DNA from: Chloroflexota bacterium
GTDB lineage: Bacteria; Chloroflexota; Dehalococcoidia; Lucifugimonadales; UBA3495
Assembly: GCA_028873965.1 (NCBI GenBank)
Contig: JAPPMU010000019.1
Location: 58,820 to 122,819, forward strand
Direction: 5' to 3'
DNA: 64,000 bases
This document shows, in pieces, positions 47,050-56,017 of the stretch (positions are counted from its first letter, which is position 1; every line of letters begins with the position of its first letter). The translations under genes and the position numbers were made by a program. The notes beneath the pieces were generated by a model. It worked only from the letters and a program-made list of their open reading frames with translations. It did no database searches and was not told the origin of the DNA.

Positions 47050-47288
47050 CGATGGGCCCGACGTCGCCACCGAAAAGTCTTTGCGGCACATCCGGCAACG
47101 GAACGGCCGGGGCTTGCGAATAGGGCGCGGACTCACCGGATCGGAATCGCGGAATAGGCAGGTCGGGCGGTCCGGCCAGCGTTGCTCTACGAACCGCGTT
47201 CCGCCCTCTCCTCGGTGTCGAACATCCTGATGATGTCCATGAGGGCGATACCCTTCCGGCAGGACTTTCCGGGACCGCTTTTTGCCAT
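47050..47288 (-). pseudogene. IS1595-family transposase, frameshifted N-terminal stump
   Basis: From an ATG at 47288 the frame reads MAKSGPGKSCRKGIALMDI, IRMFDTEERAER, then stops. One base restored there gives WFVEQRWPDRPTCLFRDSD and RPFRCRMCRKDFSVATSG in the next frame. This is the standard IS1595 start: KG-SL-----MF-D-E-AE-WFE--RWP, then zinc ribbon with C and CRxC-KDFSV-T-T. The catalytic domain is missing; sequence ends next to a family B repeat. The stump is not in any standard ORF. It shows insertion and decay, and the repeat may have replaced the rest. Confidence 0.78.
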
Positions 47289-47594
47289 CACTGTCACCTG
47301 CGCCCCGCAGGATTTACGGGAACATATTACCCGAACGAATGTGCGTTATCAAGCGGCTATGGGCAATCGAGTATGCAATTCCCTTCGGCAGCGGTCATCT
47401 CTTTCGTAGTCATTCCGGCGCTCTCTGTGGGTTCGCCGCTATTGTATCACCCGCCGCCGGCGCATACGGGAAGGGCCGCTGCGCTACCAGGCAGCGGCCT
47501 CCGTCGGTCATTGTGGGGAGCGAACGTATCAGCACGCGGCAAGCGTCCGCCAGCGTCAACGCGGCCGATACGACGGTTCTGGACAATGGCAGGG

Positions 47595-50500
47595 CTACGG
47601 CGTTACTTCGTAAGTAACCTCCGCCACCTTGCGCTCGCCGTCGTACAGAAACACCCAGTAGCGGCCCGGCAGCCATGGATCGTCCGTTCTCGGTCCAATC
47701 CTCAAGCGCCACCAAACTCGATTCCACTCCGGCTCGAATTCTAAGGGCGCTACATAGTCGTCGTACAAAAAACCGTCTTCGTAGTGTTCGATGACTTCAA
47801 GGCGCAGGATTTTTGGTTCGACGGTCACGGGCACGGTGAAACCGAGATATAGGAACACCTGCTTGCCGGCAGCGTCGGCGACGGAAAAGTTTTCGGTCCC
47901 TTTGGCTATGAACGATTCCCAACCTCCGAAAGCGTCCCAATCGTCTTCTTCCAAGCCAACGAATGCGTTGACAACCTGTCCTCCGGCAATGGTCGCCAGT
48001 TCAGGAACCACCGGCCCGGTATCTGGGGGCGCAATTCCCTGCGGCCTGGGTCCGTCGTACCAGCGGGTGATGACGTCGGTTGCGGCGGACGAGAGGGGCT
48101 GGAAGGCGTCCCGGACATGGCTAACGTTCAATTCCGTAGGCCAGAGATACTCGTCCAGGACCTGCGATCTCTGATAGAGGCTGCTGAATCCCCGACGGTA
48201 GGCCGCGTCTCCCAGGTTGCGGTACAGGTCAAGGAATATGCGCTCCCCCAGCGAATAGTTGCAGATGTTTTCGCGGGATCCTCGCTCAGGGTCAAGGGCT
48301 ACCACCTCAGCGATACTGGACACATAAGGGCACGGATAACGGTCGGCAATCAGGCCGCGGCCGGTACGCATGTTTTCAACGGGAAATTCCATGAAAGTTG
48401 CCCCACCCTCGTCAATCCAGGTTTCGTTCCCTCTCCAGTAGTAGTGAGCAACTTCATGGGCTGTCAGGCTGGGAAGGATATTTGCGAGCTGGCTGCCGTC
48501 ATCAACGTCATATTTGGGGAGCATCGCGATGTGGGTGCCGAAGTGGGTGCCGGCGGCGCCTTCTGACACTGCTTCCTCGACAAGCACGGCCACGTGGTTG
48601 GTCGGGAACGGCGTTCCCATAAACTCCTCGATACTCCGAACACTATGCTCCAGCAGGTCCATGCCGCGAGCCGGACCCGGTGCGGTGCGGATGATCGCTA
48701 AATCCATCTCCCCGGACCGTGGCAGGCGAATGGCGCGCTTTTCAACGGTGATGCGATTGGGGTCAAGCAGAGTGTCAACCAGAGCGCGATCAGCATTTTG
48801 ATAAGTGGCGCCCAGCAGAAGCACGATTTCCGCCTCTTCGTCGGTGATCCCGTCGTTGAGAGTAGGGCGGGCCATGATTTGCAGAAAATCGGTCTTGCTT
48901 ATGTCTTCAATTCTCTCCAGGGAACGAACCGCCAGGGCGTCCGGGCTTTCCACGCTGGCCAGGAAGGGCATGGCGAGGATACGGCTGGCGGCAGCGTTGA
49001 CAGCAGCGATGACGTGCATCGGCGGCGGGGAGTCGGTGTCGTATCTGATTATCCAATAGATGAATCTTATGACCGTCGCTTCGTCAGCGCTGATGGCGTC
49101 CTGCACCCACGACTTTGCCAGCATCTGCCCGGCCAGGTCAGCACCAGGCGACTCGGAGTCTAAGAATGCCGTATGCCTCATATACACTACAGCGATCGCT
49201 TCAGCGTCGGTAACGCCGTCCCCGAGCCAGGACATCTGCATCAGGGAACTGAACACGTCGGGATACCACCGCGCGGTGGCAATCAAAGCCTCGGCCGCCT
49301 GAAGTTCCGAACCGTTAATGCCGTCCCCGACCCAGGGCAGCGCCCTGATGGCCGTCGCCGCTTGCGGCCGATTCAGTTCCAGCCAGGCGCCGTGTTCGAG
49401 GCCGTCCAGGGTGGTTACAACGGCCGGTGGGGTGACTATCGGAACCCCGGTGGTCGGGCAGGCGCCGCCGTGATCGGCAACTTCGTGGAACTGCCAGCGA
49501 GGGTTGCTGGGCCAGGAAAATTCGCTGTTGAAGCTTTCCGTGGTATTGATGTGGTTGCTGCTGGTAAGCACCGTGAAGGCATGCCGGTCGCCCTGGGCCA
49601 GACGTCGGATGACGTATTGCGCCTGCCCACCGGAGACGGTGAAGTTACGGGCGTTCACGTCAACATAGACGAAAGCCTCAATCCATTCGCGGGTGACGCT
49701 GGCTTTGGCCAGGGGATAGTCCTGGACCATGTTGACGTAGCCGATGCGGTAGTGGGTGGCCTCCGGCACGGCGTCCCAGGAGATGACCACATCGCCGGGG
49801 TTCGGCCCGTCAACTACCCGAATGTTGGTGACAGGCGGGGCATTGCTCCGGGCGGCTACTCGAGCGGGTCCCGTCTGTCCTGCGAAACGATCGTTGCCGA
49901 CCTCCCCGGACAGCGCGCCTATCGGCGGAGCATCCAGAGTAATATGCCGTCTCTCGAAGGGTACGTCCGGGGGTGGACCAGGGTCACCCTGTCCAATGGA
50001 GCTGCCCGAGCCTGCGGGTGAGGCCGCGGGCCTGATGCCGGAAGAGGCTCTGCCCAAGTCTGCGGAAGCCGACGCATGGCCCACGCCGGGGCAGGCGCCG
50101 CCCCGGTCTGCCACGGTGTGGAACTGCCAGCGTGAGCCGATGGGCGGCCAGGCAAACGTGCTGCTGACGCTGCCACCGCCGCCGGTATCCATGAAGTCGC
50201 TGCTGGTCAACACGGTAAAGGCGTGGCGGACGCCTTGGGCCAGCCGGCGGACGGTGTACTCCGCCCGCCCCCCGGAGACGGCGAAGTTCCGCGCGTTCAC
50301 GTCAACATAGACGAAAGCCTCAATCCACTCCCCGGTCACGCTGTCTTTGGCCAGGGGATAGTCCTGGACCATGTTGACGTAGCCGATGCGGTAGTGGGTG
50401 GCCTCCGGCACGGCGTCCCAGGAAACCACGACCTCTCCGGGATTGGCGCCGTCGCGGACGGTGATGTTGGCGGTGGCAGGGGCGCCGCCTTGGGCCGCTG

Positions 50501-50648
50501 CAGTAGGTACAGAAGGACTGCTGACAATGGCTAGTAAACCGGCCACAGCTAGAATTACCGCCACCATCAGGGCGAGACGGTATTCCGGGGAAGGCATGCG
50601 CGGTGCGGGCAACATCATAGTCGATCGCACCGTGGTGACGTTGTGCAC
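47595..50648 (-). CDS. Secreted metalloprotease-like protein with duplicated fibronectin-type III-like domains
   Basis: Up to 1017 residues. N-terminal signal/anchor (RLALMVAVILAVAGLLAIV, then PTAAAQ). Two near-copies of an FN3-like domain (about 60-165 and 265-375), each with ATHYRIGYVNMVQDYPLAK and HAFTVLTSS. A long helical region follows. HEVAH at 731-735 and WIDEG (E747) form an M1-like zinc site with a shorter spacing (11 residues between second His and Glu) than in classical aminopeptidases. The C-terminal 150 residues are beta-rich (likely an Ig-like domain). Start uncertain: GTG at 50648 or later ATGs. It faces the extracellular side; substrate unknown. Confidence 0.72.
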   Translation of the reverse strand: MHNVTTVRSTMMLPAPRMPSPEYRLALMVAVILAVAGLLAIVSSPSVPTAAAQGGAPATANITVRDGANPGEVVVSWDAVPEATHYRIGYVNMVQDYPLAKDSVTGEWIEAFVYVDVNARNFAVSGGRAEYTVRRLAQGVRHAFTVLTSSDFMDTGGGGSVSSTFAWPPIGSRWQFHTVADRGGACPGVGHASASADLGRASSGIRPAASPAGSGSSIGQGDPGPPPDVPFERRHITLDAPPIGALSGEVGNDRFAGQTGPARVAARSNAPPVTNIRVVDGPNPGDVVISWDAVPEATHYRIGYVNMVQDYPLAKASVTREWIEAFVYVDVNARNFTVSGGQAQYVIRRLAQGDRHAFTVLTSSNHINTTESFNSEFSWPSNPRWQFHEVADHGGACPTTGVPIVTPPAVVTTLDGLEHGAWLELNRPQAATAIRALPWVGDGINGSELQAAEALIATARWYPDVFSSLMQMSWLGDGVTDAEAIAVVYMRHTAFLDSESPGADLAGQMLAKSWVQDAISADEATVIRFIYWIIRYDTDSPPPMHVIAAVNAAASRILAMPFLASVESPDALAVRSLERIEDISKTDFLQIMARPTLNDGITDEEAEIVLLLGATYQNADRALVDTLLDPNRITVEKRAIRLPRSGEMDLAIIRTAPGPARGMDLLEHSVRSIEEFMGTPFPTNHVAVLVEEAVSEGAAGTHFGTHIAMLPKYDVDDGSQLANILPSLTAHEVAHYYWRGNETWIDEGGATFMEFPVENMRTGRGLIADRYPCPYVSSIAEVVALDPERGSRENICNYSLGERIFLDLYRNLGDAAYRRGFSSLYQRSQVLDEYLWPTELNVSHVRDAFQPLSSAATDVITRWYDGPRPQGIAPPDTGPVVPELATIAGGQVVNAFVGLEEDDWDAFGGWESFIAKGTENFSVADAAGKQVFLYLGFTVPVTVEPKILRLEVIEHYEDGFLYDDYVAPLEFEPEWNRVWWRLRIGPRTDDPWLPGRYWVFLYDGERKVAEVTYEVTP

Positions 50649-50667
50649 ATCGAGACAGCGACGCTAG

Positions 50668-51042
50668 TCATTCACCGTCCAGCAAGGCCAGCAGCTGGTG
50701 AACAAAGTGATGCACACCCGGACGGTTCTCCTCGACTTCGTAATCTTCCAGGTAATCGTGGAAGAAGTTCTCGTGAAACCGATTGGCGGCAGCGTACCCG
50801 TTCAAAATAGTCGGGTCGTCGTATTCCCGCGACAAAGCGGTTACCGCCTGCTGCATCGCCCGGTGGCTTTTGTAGCGCCAACCCCGCTGCTGGCAGATGG
50901 CGATAATCGCCTGCGTGGCCGCGCCGTAGAGTTTCTCCGAGCTTTGCAGGTGGTCGCCGGCGGCGAATTCCCGGTCGGAGGCGACCAGGAACTCGCGGGC
51001 GGTCTGGGCGTGCTCGGCAGCGCTCATTTCCCTGGTGGTCAC
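50668..51042 (-). CDS. PaREP1-family small helical protein
   Basis: 124 residues from GTG at 51042 (GGGGA upstream); an ATG at 51027 is also possible. The first half reads SAAEHAQTAREFLVASDREF, AAGDHLQSSEKLYGAATQAI, the PaREP1/PaREP8 pattern of paired helices with GD---SEK--GA. The rest is also helical (YLEDYEVEENRPGVHHFVHQL). These proteins are found in archaea and Chloroflexota, often near toxins or nucleotidyltransferases; function unknown. It lies 11 bp after the amidohydrolase-2 stop and 19 bp before the metalloprotease start, all on the minus strand. Confidence 0.72.
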   Translation of the reverse strand: MTTREMSAAEHAQTAREFLVASDREFAAGDHLQSSEKLYGAATQAIIAICQQRGWRYKSHRAMQQAVTALSREYDDPTILNGYAAANRFHENFFHDYLEDYEVEENRPGVHHFVHQLLALLDGE

Positions 51043-51053
51043 AGCTGTCCCCG

Positions 51054-52079
51054 TCAGCTTTCGTCCACGCTGTACACACGCACCGCCGTGTCGTGGAACA
51101 TGGCGGCGCGCTCAGTGGGGGAGTAGTCCTTGGAGAGACGCTTGAAGGCGTTGTACATGACGTTGTACGAGTAGGACACCTTGTCCACGGGGAAGTTGCT
51201 CTCGAACATGCAGCGGTCGGGGCCGAACTGCTCGATGCAGTAGTTGACCAGCGGCGCCATGTCGTTGGCCAGCTCCTCGGAACTGGCGGGAACATCCCTT
51301 TCGTGCCAGTCGAAGCCGGTGCGGGGCATGCCGATGCCGCCCATCTTGATGACCACGTTGGGGCACTCGGCGGCGGCGGCGATCCCCTGGCGCCACGTCG
51401 CCAGCGTCTCGTCGCTGTTGGAGTAGGGGCCGACGCGCAGCAGGCCGCCGATGTGGTTCAGGATGATGGTCAGGTCGGGCACGGCCTTGGCGAACTCGGC
51501 CAGCTCGAACATCTGCGGGAAATACATCCAGCCTTCCAGGGTGAGGCCCATGCTGGCGAGGACGCGGGCGCCGGCGCGGAAGTTGTCGCTGGACATTTGA
51601 TTCGGCAGATTGTGGGCCGCGGTGTTCTCGACCTCGGGGTGCGGGTCCCAGGTTACCGAGTGGCGGATGCCGCGGAACCGGTTGGGGCTGGCGGCCTGGA
51701 GAGCCTCCAGCACGGGCTTGACGCCGTCGCCGAGGTTCAGGTTGGCGTGGCCGACTATGGATGCGGCGGCGCGTCCGGGGCCGTACAACCCGCTGGCTGA
51801 CGCCGCCGCCAGGCCTTGCACGAACTCCACCTCGCCCACGGGCCGCATCTCCTCGGGTCCGGTGGTGCGGTACATAGAGCGGGCTTCCACGAAGACGGTG
51901 GAGGTCACGTTGTGCCCGCTGTTCATGTCGGCAGCGAGCTCGTGGAGCAGGTAACGGTGGTAGGGGATCCGCTCGGTGCGGTAGTCCCAGAAGTGGTGGT
52001 GCGGGTCACAGATGGGGATCTCGGGCTCCAGGGTTTCTTCCTGTCGGAGCGCGTGCCAGTCATTGCCTCCAAAGGGCAT
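51054..52079 (-). CDS. Amidohydrolase-2 family metal-dependent hydrolase, paralogue of 6339-7355
   Basis: 341 residues starting MPFGGNDWHALRQEE (ATG at 52079 after CGGAGGCTTGATT). DPHHHFWDYR is the metal-site motif; the sequence tracks the copy at 6339 almost residue by residue (NSGHNVTSTVFVEARSMYR, GEVEFVQGLAAASASGLYG, ANDMAPLVNYCIEQFGPDR, FESNFPVDK). The stop lies 11 bp before the PaREP1-like gene. The C-terminus is RAAMFHDTAVRVYSVDES. Same likely lactone- or carboxylate-directed chemistry as the other copy; the two may act on related substrates in separate pathways. Confidence 0.85.
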   Translation of the reverse strand: MPFGGNDWHALRQEETLEPEIPICDPHHHFWDYRTERIPYHRYLLHELAADMNSGHNVTSTVFVEARSMYRTTGPEEMRPVGEVEFVQGLAAASASGLYGPGRAAASIVGHANLNLGDGVKPVLEALQAASPNRFRGIRHSVTWDPHPEVENTAAHNLPNQMSSDNFRAGARVLASMGLTLEGWMYFPQMFELAEFAKAVPDLTIILNHIGGLLRVGPYSNSDETLATWRQGIAAAAECPNVVIKMGGIGMPRTGFDWHERDVPASSEELANDMAPLVNYCIEQFGPDRCMFESNFPVDKVSYSYNVMYNAFKRLSKDYSPTERAAMFHDTAVRVYSVDES

Positions 52080-52226
52080 AATCAAGCCTCCGTTTTTCCG
52101 GTGTGCGTGGGGGTTTAATGACGGGCCGGCCTCTGCATCGGCCAGGGCCCGCAGACGCCGCAATCATATCATAGGGGGTCTATGCAACCAGAGAGGTGCT
52201 CCCGCGTGCGCGGATTCGCTAGCATC

Positions 52227-52316
52227 GTCATTGCGAGCGAAGCGTGGCAATCTCGTCGGTGAAAGAGTGCCGCCTCGGTTACGAGATCGCCACGTCGCTT
52301 CGCTCCTCGCGATGAC
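52227..52316. repeat. Palindromic repeat, family A
   Basis: GTCATTGCGAGCGAAGCGTG to CTTCGCTCCTCGCGATGAC, in the divergent gap between the amidohydrolase-2 and MFS genes. Confidence 0.88.
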
Positions 52317-52355
52317 AAAATGGGCACGGGCCAAAATGGATCGCGCACCAACTGA

Positions 52356-53591
52356 ATGAACACTACTCTGCGAAAGACTTACTACGGCTGGTGGGTTGTC
52401 GCCGCCGCGTCGAGCATATCCTTTGCCAACGCGGCCACGGCGATCAGCATTCTCACGGTGTTCGTGGTGCCGATGAGCCAGGAGTTTGGCTGGAACCGGA
52501 CGGAGGTGGCCGGCGCGACCAGCCTCGGAGCCGTCCTGGGCGCGGGATTGGCTCCGTTCACCGGGCGCGCGGTCGACCGTTTCGGCGCGCGCGTGACCCT
52601 GGTGGCCGGAGGGCTGATCGTGGTGGCCGGTTGCCTGTACCTGTCCAGCGCCCAGGCTCTGGCGGGTTTCTACGCGGCGTTCACCGCGGTGCGCATCGCC
52701 GACCAGGGGTTGATCCAGGTGAGCGCGTCGGTCACGGCAGGGAAGTGGTTCGCGCGATACCGGGGGCGGGCAACGGGATTGGTGATGCTGGGCAACGCCG
52801 GTGGGGTGATCGTCATGGCGCCGCTGGTGCAGATTGTCATATCGGCCTGGGACTGGCGGGCGGCGTGGGTCATGTTGGCGGGCGTGATGCTGGTGGTCGG
52901 CGCCGTTCCGGCCCTGTTGCTGGTGAGGCGACAGCCGGAGGACCTGGGCCTGCGGGTGGACGGTGATGGAATATCGGCCGCAACCGCCGGCTCCGAAGCG
53001 TCCGCCGCGGACCCGGACGTTGATCTCTCGATGATATTCCGGACGCCGTCATTCTGGCTGATATTGGTGTCCCTGTTCCTGGTGGCGACCGCCACCTCCG
53101 GCATCGGGCTGCACCTGGTGCCTCACCTCACCCAGCAGGGGCTCAGCGCCGGCGCGGCGGTGGCGGCGATCAGCGTGATGTCCATATCCGGAGCGCTGGC
53201 GGCGCTGGCCTGTGGGCTGCTGGCCGAGAGGGCGCCACCCAGGTTGCTGCTCGTCATGGGCTACCTGCTGGCGGCGGCGAGCATGTGGGTGCTGATGAGA
53301 GCCGACGACCTTCCGGAGACCTACCTGTTCGCGGTGATGCAGGGGATTGTGGGGGCAGGCATCAACACGTTGGCGCCGATACTGTGGGCGGACTACTACG
53401 GCAGGAGGTCGCTGGGCAGCATCTTCGGCGTGAGCCGGGCCGCGCAGGTGGTCGGTTTCGCCGTGGGTCCGCTGGCATCGGCAGTGGTGTACGACCGGAC
53501 GGGCGATTACCAGGGGGCTTTCCTGGCGCTGGCGGCGGTGGCCCTGCTTGCCACCGTCCTGTTGGCAGCAGCCAGACGCCCGCGGGTATAA
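52356..53591 (+). CDS. MFS transporter, monocarboxylate/oxalate-formate antiporter-like
   Basis: 411 residues, about 12 membrane spans. Start MNTTLRKTYYGWWVVAAAS: the YGWWVV-A motif of OFA/MCT-type permeases. PMSQEFGWNRTEVAGATSLG is the typical loop before TM2. GRAVDRFGARVTLV is motif A, and AGKWFARYRGRATGL follows. It likely moves a mono- or dicarboxylate across the cytoplasmic membrane, which would fit the many organic-acid enzymes here. ATG at 52356 without a strong ribosome site. Convergent with the RmlD-like gene, stops 18 bp apart. Confidence 0.83.
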   Translation: MNTTLRKTYYGWWVVAAASSISFANAATAISILTVFVVPMSQEFGWNRTEVAGATSLGAVLGAGLAPFTGRAVDRFGARVTLVAGGLIVVAGCLYLSSAQALAGFYAAFTAVRIADQGLIQVSASVTAGKWFARYRGRATGLVMLGNAGGVIVMAPLVQIVISAWDWRAAWVMLAGVMLVVGAVPALLLVRRQPEDLGLRVDGDGISAATAGSEASAADPDVDLSMIFRTPSFWLILVSLFLVATATSGIGLHLVPHLTQQGLSAGAAVAAISVMSISGALAALACGLLAERAPPRLLLVMGYLLAAASMWVLMRADDLPETYLFAVMQGIVGAGINTLAPILWADYYGRRSLGSIFGVSRAAQVVGFAVGPLASAVVYDRTGDYQGAFLALAAVALLATVLLAAARRPRV

Positions 53592-53608
53592 CCGGCAGTC
53601 GAGAGGTT

Positions 53609-54481
53609 TCACCCGATCGGGGCGGCAGCACGCATGACCGCAAGTCCCTCGTTCAGCCCGGGATGAGGGAGGCCCAAACGGGCCATGGTGCGCGTGCAAT
53701 CCAGGCCCAGGCGGTCGTCCATCGGGTCGGTGACCGGGATCACCAGGCTCGGATCCAGGCCGAACTCTTCGGCGACAGTGACCGCGAATTCGTACATGGT
53801 GGCCCAATCGCGTCCGGCTACGTGATGGACGCCGGTGTCCTCAGTTTCGACCAGTCGTTTGATGCCATCGACAAGATGCTCCACATAGACCGGCGAACGG
53901 TAAACGTTGGTGGGAGCACGGTACGCCTCGCCATTGCGGAGACGGTTGACCAGCATCGGGACGAAGTTGCGGCGGCCGGGGGCGGGCCAGCCGTAAACGA
54001 TGCTGGTGCGCAGGACACTCCAATTGGACGCCAGAGATGCAACCGCCTGCTCTGCCTGGAACTTGGTTCGGCCGTACTGCGTGGTCGGCGCCGGTGGGTC
54101 GTCCTCGCGATACGGCCCGTTTTGACCGTCGAAAACGTACTCCGTGGACACGAAGACGAGCCGCGCCCCGTGGCGCCGGCACAGGCGGGCGATGGTCTCG
54201 GTGGCCGTCGCGTTTACCGCCCTGGCGACCTCCGGGTTACGCTCCGCTGTGCCGACGTCGGCCATGGCGGCGAGATGGACCACGGCATCGGGCTGGGCCA
54301 CGCCGAAAAGCGCGTCCAGCGCGGCGGGATCGGTCATTTCCAGGCGATGCCAGGATGCGCCGTCGTCGCCCGGCGGGCGAGCGTTGTATGTGCTGACAAC
54401 CGTATGGCCGGCGGCGTTCGCCAGACGGCGAGACACGTAGCGGCCGATAAACCCGCTGGCGCCGATAATCAGGATGCTCAT
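53609..54481 (-). CDS. RmlD-like sugar-nucleotide/short-chain dehydrogenase
   Basis: 290 residues from ATG at 54481 (an upstream TTG is in frame). Rossmann fold: ILIIGASGFIGRYVSRRL (GxxGxxG, 7-13), DAVVHLAAMADVGTAE, FVSTEYVFDGQNGPYRE with the Ser-Thr and YGRTK (136-140) catalytic YxxxK. This is the pattern of RmlD (dTDP-4-dehydrorhamnose reductase) and related extended SDRs. There are no other rhamnose genes nearby, so the substrate may differ. It converges with the MFS gene. NAD(P)H-dependent reduction of a nucleotide sugar is the best guess. Confidence 0.78.
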   Translation of the reverse strand: MSILIIGASGFIGRYVSRRLANAAGHTVVSTYNARPPGDDGASWHRLEMTDPAALDALFGVAQPDAVVHLAAMADVGTAERNPEVARAVNATATETIARLCRRHGARLVFVSTEYVFDGQNGPYREDDPPAPTTQYGRTKFQAEQAVASLASNWSVLRTSIVYGWPAPGRRNFVPMLVNRLRNGEAYRAPTNVYRSPVYVEHLVDGIKRLVETEDTGVHHVAGRDWATMYEFAVTVAEEFGLDPSLVIPVTDPMDDRLGLDCTRTMARLGLPHPGLNEGLAVMRAAAPIG

Positions 54482-54522
54482 GAGCAAGCGGACGCTGCCG
54501 AGCGCCCGTTGTCCGTCAAGTC

Positions 54523-54613
54523 GTCATTGCGAGCGCAGCGTGGCAATCTCGTCTCATGAGCACACGTCGGCCGGCCGACGAGATCGTCGCGTCGCTGCGC
54601 TCCTCACGATGAC
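54523..54613. repeat. Palindromic repeat, family A
   Basis: GTCATTGCGAGCGCAGCGTG to CTGCGCTCCTCACGATGAC, in a short gap between two minus-strand genes. Confidence 0.88.
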
Positions 54614-54627
54614 AAATCAGGTACGGG

Positions 54628-55188
54628 TCAGGAGACGGGCAGGACGGGTTCGGTGCGGTCGTCGGGGAGCTCGACCTCGAAGGCATTGAGGAAGAAGGCG
54701 GTTTGGGCGTAGTTGCCCATGAGGGCGGTGATCTCCACCAGGTGCTGGGCGCCGAACTGCTCCAGGGCGATCTGGAAGGTGGACGCGGAGACGCGGTGGT
54801 TGGCGTAGAACTCGTTGCAGTAGTTGACGATCGCTCGCTCATCGTCGGCCATGGCGGGCAACGGTTGGCGGTCGCGGATGGCGTCGACCAGGGCGTCGCT
54901 GACGCCCTCGCGGCGGGCGGCGGGAGCGTGGGCGTTCCAGATGTAGGGGCAGTCGAAATTGCGGGCGGTGGCCAGGATCGCCAGCTCCTGGATGCGCTTG
55001 GAAAAGGTGCTCTCGAAACGCAGGTAGCCGGTCAGGCTGCTGCGTCGCCGCGCCATTTCGGGGCTGTTGATGGCGATGGAATAGGGGCCGCCGGTGATGG
55101 TCCCTCCGGTGGGTCTGGTCAGTTCGTCGAAGGCATCGGCGAATTCTGCGGGCACCATGTCTCGGGTTACTACGGGCAGTCGGGCCAT
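54628..55188 (-). CDS. Carboxymuconolactone decarboxylase (AhpD-like) family protein
   Basis: 186 residues, single alpha-helical CMD domain: ELAILATARNFDCPYIWNAH with Cys and the distal His of the CMD motif, then ERAIVNYCNEFYANHRVS and a short C-terminal helix. The usual second active Cys of AhpD (CxxC) is not seen, so a peroxidase role is unlikely; carboxymuconolactone decarboxylase proper is smaller. Members of this group are common in organic-acid catabolic clusters. ATG at 55188 after GAGGAGAATC. Close to the RmlD-like gene but with a repeat between. Confidence 0.83.
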   Translation of the reverse strand: MARLPVVTRDMVPAEFADAFDELTRPTGGTITGGPYSIAINSPEMARRRSSLTGYLRFESTFSKRIQELAILATARNFDCPYIWNAHAPAARREGVSDALVDAIRDRQPLPAMADDERAIVNYCNEFYANHRVSASTFQIALEQFGAQHLVEITALMGNYAQTAFFLNAFEVELPDDRTEPVLPVS

Positions 55189-55261
55189 GATTCTCCTCGG
55201 CTGGGGAATGAGATTTGGGGGTCTGCGGCCGATTGTAACACCGTCGGCCGTTACTCCCCGT

Positions 55262-55701
55262 TCACACCGGCCGGCGCATGAAGCAATGCACGTTGCCGTA
55301 TAGCCCGCCGGTAAGTGATTCCGGGCTGCGGTGTTCGATTACCGGCCCTTTGCCCATTTTGCTGCGCCAGCGTCCGTTGAGCATTTGCACTGCCGCGTGC
55401 TTCCCGGCTCCGCCTTCGTCATACAAAGCAATCTTTTGGTAACCGGCTTCGAGGCTGCTGTCGGCGCATTCTTCGTACCCATTCCCGCAAAAACCTGCTT
55501 CAGACTGTCGATCCTGTCATTCCGCGACGCCCACGGAGGCCAGTAGTCGCCAGCGTTGGGGTCCCAACGTTGGCTGGTGTCGTTGGCAACGTAGGCGATG
55601 CAGTTGTACGAGTCTGAGGGTGGGCTCACGATTTCGAAATCTTCGTCGGATAGATTGGGAAACGCTGCGATGAGCGCTGGCGCCCATCTAGACGTACCCA
55701 T
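55262..55701 (-). pseudogene. Frameshifted DUF7689-like protein, third gene of an overlapping cassette
   Basis: The frame from ATG 55701 reads WAPALIAAFPNLSDEDFEI, NCIAYVANDTSQRWDPN, and SLKQVFAGMG, then continues into a poorly supported tail. From about 55480 the next frame instead reads YEECADSSLEAGYQKIALYD, KHAAVQMLNGRWRSKMG, and GNVHCFMRR before a stop at 55262-55264. That is a sensible C-terminus for this family (NC near the start, H-A-Q---G-W-SK-G late). A one-base change around 55478-55486 thus breaks the gene, or it is an assembly error. Function unknown. The start overlaps the upstream gene's stop. Confidence 0.6.
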
Positions 55702-56017
55702 TGCGTTCGCCCCACTCCAACCAGCACGCTTTCATTGCTTCAACCCGGCCGCGGTCGGCCGGCGGCACCGGGTTGGCGTTGGTGATTTCTCGCAACGTAT
55801 GGAACCAGTGCCCGCCCTGTGCCTGCATTCTCTCCAGGATGAGGGGAACTGCCGGTTTGCCCAGGTTAACGATTTCCCGGTGGGTGGGGTGTTCAGCCGC
55901 CTGGCTTGAGAACGACAGGAATATGGTGTCGTTCTCCCATTCCTCAGCAAGCCTTTCGAAGGTTTCACGAAGTTCTTCGGGCGCCGGAACTCGGATTGCT
56001 ACAGGCCGTCTGTCCAT
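55688..56017 (-). CDS. Small hypothetical protein, cassette gene 2
   Basis: 109 residues from ATG at 56017 (GGAGGTGGATC upstream). Pattern ETFERLAEEWENDTIFLSFS, HPTHREIVNLGKPAVPLILE, RMQAQGGHWFHTLREITNANPV, WLEWGERNGYV. It is a paralogue of the protein encoded just upstream at 55999-56451, with the same W--ET-FLS--S motif. It overlaps that gene by 19 bp and the next (55262-55701) by 14 bp. This degree of overlap in three genes of the same size argues for one functional unit. No known fold recognised. Confidence 0.65.
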   Translation of the reverse strand: MDRRPVAIRVPAPEELRETFERLAEEWENDTIFLSFSSQAAEHPTHREIVNLGKPAVPLILERMQAQGGHWFHTLREITNANPVPPADRGRVEAMKACWLEWGERNGYV

